Shown piece after piece: positions 1 through 4,097 of a stretch of 5,371 nucleotides of DNA. The stretch is taken from the NCBI GenBank assembly GCA_007116755.1, contig SKHU01000298.1:1-5371 (forward strand), given 5' to 3'. The stretch's first letter is position 1. Each line of letters begins with the position of its first letter. The DNA comes from Alphaproteobacteria bacterium. GTDB taxonomy: Bacteria; Pseudomonadota; Alphaproteobacteria; Micavibrionales; CSBR16-224. The notes below the pieces were generated by a model. That model worked only from the letters and a program-made list of their open reading frames with translations, was not told where the DNA came from and ran no database searches. The translations under genes and the position numbers were made by a program.

Positions 1-52
1 GCGGCTGAATGGCCGACCATTGGCACTCTGATAAGTAAAAATAACGATCCAT
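1..52 (-). CDS. IS5-type transposase, N-terminal fragment cut by the window edge
   Basis: The ATG at 52-50 (minus) opens a frame of 17 codons that runs off the left edge. It reads MDRYFYLSECQWSAIQP. The pattern YxLS(D/E)xQWxxIxP matches the start of IS5-family (DUF4096-type) transposases, for example the form 'LTDAQWARIEPLLP'. A strong Shine-Dalgarno AGGAGG (62-67) lies 9 nt before the ATG, which supports a real start. The protein would be a DDE transposase that moves its own insertion sequence. Only the N-terminal 17 residues are visible, so neither the catalytic residues nor intactness can be judged. The family assignment rests on this short motif. An unrelated protein is possible but less likely, given the good ribosome site and the position just past gatA. 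Confidence 0.7.
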   Translation of the reverse strand, partial: MDRYFYLSECQWSAIQP

Positions 53-61
53 GTTTGATTT

Positions 62-67
62 CCTCCT
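62..67 (-). promoter_or_regulatory. Ribosome binding site of the transposase
   Basis: On the minus strand this reads AGGAGG, a full match to the anti-Shine-Dalgarno sequence, 9 nt before the ATG at 52. It is the main evidence that the short frame at the left edge is a real gene start. Confidence 0.7.
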
Positions 68-118
68 CAACTGAAAATTCAAACCATTGAATCACATTAT
101 TTCCTTTGTGTGTAGACC

Positions 119-1603
119 CTAGGCGGCGATTTTTGCGGCAAGCTGCGGCATGGCGGTAAAATTGGCGGCCTTCTCAATAGCTTGGGATGCGCGCAAAACC
201 GTTTCCTCATCAAACGGGCGACCGAGAATCTGCAATCCCAGCGGCAGCCCGTCCTGATCCAGACCTGCGGGTATGGACATGCCCGGCATTCCCGCCAGCG
301 AGGCCGGAACGGTGAACACATCGTTCAAATACATTTTGACGGGATCGTCCATATTCTCGCCGATGCCGAATGCCGCAGAAGGTGCGGTCGGGGTCAGCAA
401 GACATCGCATTTTTGATAGGCATCGACAAAATCCTGCCAGATTTTTTTGCGGATTTTGCGCGCCTTGTTGTAATAGGCATCGTAATATCCGGCCGACAGC
501 ACATAAGTGCCGATCATGATACGGCGCTTGACCTCGTCACCGAAACCTTCGGCGCGGGTTTTTTCATACATATCGTCCAGCGTTTCGCCTTCCACGCGCA
601 GACCGTAGCGCACGCCGTCATACCGTGCCAGATTGGACGAGCATTCCGCAGGCGCAATAATGTAATAAGTCGGCAGCGCGTATTGCGTATGCGGCAGGCT
701 GACCTCGACAATCTCCGCGCCCGCTTCCTTCGCCCAGTCAATCCCCTGCTGCCACAAATCTTCAATATCTTTCGGCATGCCGTCCACGCGGTATTCTTTC
801 GGAATACCGATTTTCAGGCCGCGAATATCGCCTGTCAGCGCCGCCGCATAATCGGGCACAGGGCGGTTGACGGAGGTAGAATCTTTCGGGTCATAGCCCG
901 CCATTGCGCGCAGCATAACCGCGTTATCTTCCACCGTGCGGGCAAAACTGCCCGGCTGGTCAAGCGAAGACGCAAAGGCGATCACGCCCCAGCGCGAGCA
1001 GCGCCCGTAAGTCGGCTTGATACCGGCAATACCGCAAAACGAAGCCGGCTGACGGATTGAACCGCCCGTATCCGTTCCCGTCGCGCCCATCGCGACACGT
1101 GCGGCAACCGCTGCAGCCGAACCGCCCGACGAACCGCCCGGCACCAGATCGGTCGTATCGCCTTTGCGTTTCCACGGGTTGAGCACATTGCCGAAAGCGC
1201 TCGTCATATTCGACGACCCCATCGCAAATTCATCCAGATTGGTTTTGCCCAGCATCACCGCGCCCTGATCGAACATATTGTGCGTCACGGTCGATTCATA
1301 TTGCGGCTTAAAGCCTTCCAGAATTTTGCTTGATGCCGTAGTCTGCACGTTTTCCGTACAAAACAGGTCCTTGATCGCCACCGGAATGCCGTCCAGAAAT
1401 CCGGCCTCGCCTTTTTGACGGCGGGCATCCGATGCTTTGGCCTGCTCCCGTGCCTGATCCGGTGTTTCGGTGACAAATGCGTTCAGATTTTTTGCCGCCT
1501 GCATCGCAGACAGATGCGCCTCCGTCAGTTCCACGGATGTAAATTCGCCGCGTTCCAGCCCGTCCAGAGCCTGTTTGATTGTCAGTTCCGTCAATCCTGT
1601 CAT
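119..1603 (-). CDS. gatA: Asp-tRNA(Asn)/Glu-tRNA(Gln) amidotransferase subunit A
   Basis: GatA is the glutaminase subunit of GatCAB. It releases ammonia from glutamine and passes it to GatB for amidation of mischarged Glu-tRNA(Gln) or Asp-tRNA(Asn) in the cytoplasm. The 494 residues match full family length. The amidase-signature triad is visible: Lys78 in DGIPVAIKDL, cis-Ser158 in PGGSSGGSAAA, and nucleophile Ser182 in TDTGGSIRQPA. The stretch WKRKGDTTDL (144-153) before the Gly/Ser signature is an insert typical of alphaproteobacterial GatA. The ATG at 1603 follows the purine-rich AAAGAG (minus) directly and an AGGG 10 nt away. The gene follows gatC on the same strand but is separated from it by a GIY-YIG gene and a repeat pair, so its expression probably depends on read-through from the gatC promoter. 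The stop TAG (121-119) lies right at the edge of the probable insertion sequence. Confidence 0.97.
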   Translation of the reverse strand: MTGLTELTIKQALDGLERGEFTSVELTEAHLSAMQAAKNLNAFVTETPDQAREQAKASDARRQKGEAGFLDGIPVAIKDLFCTENVQTTASSKILEGFKPQYESTVTHNMFDQGAVMLGKTNLDEFAMGSSNMTSAFGNVLNPWKRKGDTTDLVPGGSSGGSAAAVAARVAMGATGTDTGGSIRQPASFCGIAGIKPTYGRCSRWGVIAFASSLDQPGSFARTVEDNAVMLRAMAGYDPKDSTSVNRPVPDYAAALTGDIRGLKIGIPKEYRVDGMPKDIEDLWQQGIDWAKEAGAEIVEVSLPHTQYALPTYYIIAPAECSSNLARYDGVRYGLRVEGETLDDMYEKTRAEGFGDEVKRRIMIGTYVLSAGYYDAYYNKARKIRKKIWQDFVDAYQKCDVLLTPTAPSAAFGIGENMDDPVKMYLNDVFTVPASLAGMPGMSIPAGLDQDGLPLGLQILGRPFDEETVLRASQAIEKAANFTAMPQLAAKIAA

Positions 1604-1717
1604 CTCTTTAATTCCCTATTCGCTTTTTAAGCTTCAAAACATCGGTTTTATTAAGATCCCCGCTTTCGCGGGGATGACAGTACAGGGCGTTGTCATTCCC
1701 GCGTACGCGGGAATCTT
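1604..1717. other. Spacer between the GIY-YIG gene and gatA
   Basis: This 114-bp stretch holds the palindromic repeat pair (1655-1715) next to the GIY-YIG stop, then 51 bp of AT-rich leader before gatA. I see no convincing own promoter for gatA in the leader. A TTGAAG-like -35 on the minus strand has no good -10 at the right distance. Bacterial gatC and gatA usually abut or lie only a few bases apart, so this spacer is probably part of an insertion. Confidence 0.6.
1655..1715. repeat. Head-to-head pair of palindromic REP-like repeats (REPIN/BIME-like)
   Basis: Two 25-bp units (1655-1679 and 1691-1715) lie in inverted orientation around an 11-bp centre (1680-1690). They match at 21 of 25 positions. 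Unit 1 contains an 8-bp stem ATCCCCGC/GCGGGGAT with a 4-nt loop, which reads GAAA on the gat sense strand. Unit 2 is the perfect 20-bp palindrome ATTCCCGCGTACGCGGGAAT. Two of the four differences are compensatory (a C-G pair in one unit, T-A in the other). The outer TGTCAT/ATGACA arms also pair, so the whole element can fold into one long cruciform. The core resembles the GTCATTCCCGCG-type dispersed palindromes found in many proteobacterial genomes; that family match is from memory. The element starts 2 bp after the GIY-YIG stop codon. Confidence 0.85.
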
Positions 1718-2011
1718 TTACCCCGCTACAGTCTCATACAAATCGTTCCAATTCGGATTCTGTTTTTCCAAAAGTTCGATTTTCCAAGCCCTCTCCCATT
1801 TTTTTAAAACTTTCTCCCGTAAAATCGCCTGCTCTGCATTGTCAAAACATTCAAAATACACCAGACGCTTTACATGGTATTTTTTTGTAAATCCTTTTAC
1901 TAAACCGTTCCTGTGCTTATAAACACGCCGTATCAAATCATTCGTAATGCCTATATAAAGCACACCATCTTTTTTGCTGGCCAGCATATAGACAAAATAT
2001 TGTCCGGCCAT
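1718..2011 (-). CDS. Small GIY-YIG nuclease-like protein inserted between gatC and gatA
   Basis: This 97-residue protein is a stand-alone GIY-YIG domain of the small UvrC-like/YhbQ type (URI group). Visible elements are FVYML (6-10), the 'GIY' strand; LYIGIT (18-23), the YIG strand; Arg28/Arg29 and His33 in the first helix (NDLIRRVYKH); the metal-ligand candidate Glu66 in AILREKVLKKW; and the family ending NPNWNDLY (85-92). The catalytic set looks intact. The family cleaves or nicks DNA, but the role of these short forms is largely unknown. The ATG at 2011 is chosen because the domain begins there and a GGAG lies at 2026-2023, inside the last gatC codons. A longer upstream frame would only overlap gatC out of phase. 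The start is 8 bp after the gatC stop. GC is about 38%, far below both neighbours, which suggests acquisition. An abutting palindromic repeat pair follows the stop. Confidence 0.9.
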   Translation of the reverse strand: MAGQYFVYMLASKKDGVLYIGITNDLIRRVYKHRNGLVKGFTKKYHVKRLVYFECFDNAEQAILREKVLKKWERAWKIELLEKQNPNWNDLYETVAG

Positions 2012-2019
2012 AAAACACT

Positions 2020-2307
2020 TTACTCCACCACTTTCGGCACCACGAAAAAACCTTCCGCCGTTTCGGGTGCGTTTGCCAGCACTTTTTCCTGAATATCTCC
2101 GTCGGTCACCGCATCTTCGCGCATGTGCAGCGTCATATCCACAACGGAAGTCAGCGGCTCCACCCCGTCGGTATCGACATCCTGAAGCTGCTCGATCCAC
2201 TGCATGATACCGTCCAGCTCGGTTGCAAATTTGGCTTTTTCATCTTCCGTCACTTTGATGCGCGCCAGACGCGCGATTTTTTCGACGGTTTGCGTATCAA
2301 TGGACAT
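2020..2307 (-). CDS. gatC: Asp-tRNA(Asn)/Glu-tRNA(Gln) amidotransferase subunit C
   Basis: GatC is the small non-catalytic subunit that wraps around the GatA-GatB interface and stabilises GatCAB. The 95 residues equal the usual length. Family features are the N-terminal helix VEKIARLARIKVTEDEKAKF (8-27), the helix with IMQWIEQLQDVDTDGVEPL (34-52), then HMREDAVTDG (61-70) and the ending ETAEGFFVVPKVVE. The ATG at 2307 has AGAGAGG 10 nt upstream. It is the first gene of the minus-strand unit gatC, GIY-YIG, gatA, and faces ruvX across 63 bp. The next gene starts 8 bp after its stop, and that gene's ribosome site sits in the last gatC codons. Confidence 0.96.
   Translation of the reverse strand: MSIDTQTVEKIARLARIKVTEDEKAKFATELDGIMQWIEQLQDVDTDGVEPLTSVVDMTLHMREDAVTDGDIQEKVLANAPETAEGFFVVPKVVE
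2023..2026 (-). promoter_or_regulatory. Ribosome binding site of the GIY-YIG gene, inside gatC
   Basis: On the minus strand this is GGAG, formed by the last gatC codons (GTG GAG TAA). It lies 11 nt before the ATG at 2011. The overlap suggests translational coupling to gatC and supports 2011 as the start. The spacing is slightly long, so strength is uncertain. Confidence 0.5.
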
Positions 2308-2329
2308 TTACACTCAACCTCTCTATATA
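2301..2329 (+). promoter_or_regulatory. Probable sigma-70-type promoter for ruvX, overlapping the gatC start
   Basis: TGGACA (2301-2306, five of six to TTGACA) is followed after 17 bp by TATATA (2324-2329, four of six to TATAAT). TATAAG at 2326-2331 is an alternative -10. Transcription would start near 2336, about 35 nt before the ruvX ATG. The -35 overlaps the gatC start codon. TATATA is self-complementary and could also act as the -10 for gatC on the other strand, with a weaker TTGTTT (minus, 2353-2348) as its -35. This is motif matching only. Confidence 0.45.
2318..2324 (-). promoter_or_regulatory. Ribosome binding site of gatC
   Basis: On the minus strand this reads AGAGAGG, 10 nt before the gatC ATG at 2307. 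It confirms the chosen start. Confidence 0.6.
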
Positions 2330-2370
2330 AGGTGTCATAACTCCTCAAAACAACAAGACAGACATATAAC

Positions 2371-2856
2371 ATGGGATTGCTCTCTTTGGAAGAATTAAAT
2401 GCCGCTCTGCCGCCGCGCGCACCGCTTCTGGGCATCGACCACGGCAGCAAGAATATCGGCATCGCCGTCTCGGACACGGCGCGGATGATCGCCTCGCCGC
2501 GGGAGACCATCCGCAGCACAAAATTCACAAAAGACATCGAACAGCTCAAACGCATTATGGATGACTATAAGACCGGCTTTATCATCATCGGCCTGCCCGT
2601 CAATATGGACGGCACAGAGGGGCCGCGCTGCCAGTCGGCACGGCAATTTGCGCGCAACCTGATCGCACGCACGGATTTTTTCGGGCAGGAACCGCAGATC
2701 GCCTTCTGGGACGAGCGCCTGTCCAGCGCCGCCGTCGAACGTATGCTGATCGACGAGGCGGATATGACCCGCAAACGCCGCGGCGAGGTTGTCGACAAGC
2801 TTGCTGCCGCGCATATTTTGCAGGGCGCTTTGGATTATTTGCAGAATCTGAAATAA
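2371..2856 (+). CDS. ruvX: RuvX/YqgF family RNase H-fold nuclease (rRNA processing, putative Holliday junction resolvase)
   Basis: The 161 residues cover the whole YqgF family. Motifs in order are LLGIDHGSKNIGIAVSD (19-35), with Asp23 as first acidic active-site residue; IIGLPVNMDGTEGPRCQSAR (72-91), the family signature; FWDERLSS (112-119), with an acidic pair; and DKLAAAHILQ (142-151), with the last acidic residue. The family was named for a presumed Holliday junction resolvase. In Escherichia coli the protein is needed for 5'-end processing of 16S rRNA. Its proximity to gatC, divergently oriented, is an arrangement also seen in other alphaproteobacteria (from memory). The first 15 residues are a short extension before the core. 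No strong Shine-Dalgarno precedes the ATG. The patatin-like gene follows after 25 bp and is probably on the same transcript. Confidence 0.95.
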   Translation: MGLLSLEELNAALPPRAPLLGIDHGSKNIGIAVSDTARMIASPRETIRSTKFTKDIEQLKRIMDDYKTGFIIIGLPVNMDGTEGPRCQSARQFARNLIARTDFFGQEPQIAFWDERLSSAAVERMLIDEADMTRKRRGEVVDKLAAAHILQGALDYLQNLK

Positions 2857-2881
2857 TTTTGATTGCCACATCAGTGTAAAT

Positions 2882-4018
2882 ATGGTAAATAACTCCGTTA
2901 TGGCACAAAAACCGGTAAAGAAAAAGAAAATTGCATTGGCGCTGCAGGGTGGCGCGGCTTATGGCGCGTTCACATGGGGCGTGCTTGACCGCCTGCTGGA
3001 AGACGAGCGTATCGAGATTACTGCCGTCAGCGGCACAAGTGCCGGGGCGATGAATGCTGCGGCGCTGGCCTCGGGGCTGGATGAAAACGGGGCAGAGGGC
3101 GCAAAAAACAAGCTGAAAGAACTGTGGAACACGCTGGCCTATGACGAGGTCGTCAAGAATGTGCCCTATCTCGGCGGTGCCGGCAGCAAGTCAAACCGCA
3201 TGTTATCCCGCATGCTGAAACAGGTTATGCCGGAAACCGCCGCAGGCGATCTGGTCAAAACTTTCAAGGCCTTTACGCAAGGCACGACCATGTCGCTGAT
3301 CAACGGCAAAGACGGTCTGTTCGAGGAGCAGCTTGAAAAAATCATTGATTTCGATACGCTGCGGAGCAAAAAGGACGGCATTCCGCTTTTTGTTGCCGCC
3401 ACCGATATCAACGCACATAAAGAAAGAATTTTCGACCGCAGCGATGTGACGGCCAAAGCCGTCAAAGCCTCCTGCGCCCTGCCGCTGATTGTCGGCGCGG
3501 TGGAAATCGACGGCAGGTTGTACTGGGACGGCGGCTATCTCGCCAACCCCGCAATCGCGCCGCTAAAAGACGGTGATGCCGCCGATATTCTGGTGATCCA
3601 GACCATCCATATGCAAGAGCGCGACGGTATGGCGCCGATCAAATCGGGCATTGACCGTTTGATGGAATTTACCAACAACGCCTCGCTGCGCCGCGATCTC
3701 GAAGAAATCGGCCGCGACAATGCACGGATTGCACAAAATCCCAAAGCGGCAAAAGCGCTTGGCCTCCGCGAAATCCGCACCCACGGCATTCAAATCGGCA
3801 AGGAACTCAAGGCCGAGCATATGATGTGTTTTGACCGCGACCATATCGACGAGCTTTACGCGGCAGGCCGCAAAGCCGCCGATGACTGGATCAGACAGAA
3901 CTTCCGGCATATCGGCCGCAAATCCACCTTTACGCGCGATGCCGTACAGCCGCCGGCGCAACAAACAGCCCGCGGACGCAAAACACTGAAAACCCGTGCG
4001 CCAAAATCGCCAAAATAA
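2882..4018 (+). CDS. Patatin-like phospholipase family protein
   Basis: This 378-residue protein has the patatin serine-hydrolase fold, a Ser-Asp dyad enzyme type that cleaves acyl esters such as phospholipids. Visible are the oxyanion-loop region LQGGAAYGAF (21-30), the nucleophile elbow GTSAG with Ser53, and the catalytic Asp216 in WDGGY (215-219). The core ends near residue 340. A basic, Pro/Thr-rich tail (about 344-378) follows and is probably disordered. No signal peptide or membrane segment is seen; the N-terminus is Lys-rich (KKKK, 13-16), so a cytoplasmic or membrane-surface location is likely. The loop reads GGAAYG, where related alphaproteobacterial proteins usually have GGGAHG. The start is uncertain: ATG 2900 (MAQKP...) is equally good, and neither start has a clear ribosome site. 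The gene lies 25 bp after ruvX with no terminator between them. The natural substrate is unknown. Confidence 0.88.
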   Translation: MVNNSVMAQKPVKKKKIALALQGGAAYGAFTWGVLDRLLEDERIEITAVSGTSAGAMNAAALASGLDENGAEGAKNKLKELWNTLAYDEVVKNVPYLGGAGSKSNRMLSRMLKQVMPETAAGDLVKTFKAFTQGTTMSLINGKDGLFEEQLEKIIDFDTLRSKKDGIPLFVAATDINAHKERIFDRSDVTAKAVKASCALPLIVGAVEIDGRLYWDGGYLANPAIAPLKDGDAADILVIQTIHMQERDGMAPIKSGIDRLMEFTNNASLRRDLEEIGRDNARIAQNPKAAKALGLREIRTHGIQIGKELKAEHMMCFDRDHIDELYAAGRKAADDWIRQNFRHIGRKSTFTRDAVQPPAQQTARGRKTLKTRAPKSPK

Positions 4019-4029
4019 TGTCATAACTC

Positions 4030-4058
4030 TTGCCCCAAGCCCCTGTTCCTGCTAAGGT
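4030..4058 (+). promoter_or_regulatory. Possible promoter of gatB
   Basis: TTGCCC (4030-4035) and TAAGGT (4053-4058) are 17 bp apart in the 79-bp gap after the patatin gene. A transcript would start near 4065, about 33 nt before the gatB ATG. Matches to consensus are partial (four of six and three of six), so this is tentative. It would let gatB be expressed independently of ruvX. Confidence 0.35.
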
Positions 4059-4084
4059 GCGGTGCATTTTGTTTCTATTTTTTC

Positions 4085-4090
4085 AGGAGA
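4085..4090 (+). promoter_or_regulatory. Ribosome binding site of gatB
   Basis: AGGAGA lies 7 nt before the ATG at 4098, a near-ideal site that fixes the gatB start. Confidence 0.75.
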
Positions 4091-4097
4091 ATATCTG

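Larger units (their letters stand above)
1..118 (-). mobile_element. Left part of a probable IS5-like insertion sequence
   Basis: The transposase start at 52 and its 66-bp leader (53-118) fit the outer end of an insertion sequence that extends beyond the window. Read towards the transposase, the leader begins GGTCTACACACAAAGG. The leader is AT-rich, unlike gatA next to it. The outer boundary is inferred at about 118, because the next four bases (119-122) are CTAG. CTAG fits the YTAR target type known for some IS5-family elements and contains the gatA stop. The inverted repeat cannot be confirmed, because the other end lies outside the window. A TA or other target, with the boundary shifted by 1-2 bp, is equally possible. 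Confidence 0.5.

Noticed and set aside
182..1060. Long open frame of 292 codons on the plus strand
   Set aside because: It lies entirely antisense to gatA, which has all catalytic motifs. Its translation is rich in Arg, His and Cys with no recognisable domain. It is a frame shadow of a GC-rich gene.
1655..1715. CRISPR-like repeat array
   Set aside because: There are only two units, in inverted orientation with an 11-bp centre, and no cas genes. This is a REP-type palindrome pair.
1695..1719. Palindrome followed by CTTTT on the plus strand as an intrinsic terminator
   Set aside because: No plus-strand gene ends here, the T-run is only four bases and is partly the reverse of the GIY-YIG stop codon. 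On the gat sense strand neither hairpin is followed by a T-run.
1470..1922. Plus-strand frames across the repeat, encoding 'IPAFAGMT' and 'SFPRTRESF' peptides
   Set aside because: These peptides are well-known spurious translations of this palindromic repeat type. The frames run antisense to gatA and the GIY-YIG gene.
2012..2200. N-terminal extension of the GIY-YIG frame, adding 63 residues
   Set aside because: The extension overlaps gatC in another frame and is Arg/Gly-rich without structure. The domain begins at the ATG at 2011, which has its own GGAG.
2333..4029. Exact 11-mer TGTCATAACTC upstream of both ruvX (2333-2343) and gatB (4019-4029)
   Set aside because: A few exact 11-mers are expected by chance in a window of this size. 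It sits at different distances from the two starts and is not palindromic, so a shared operator is not supported.
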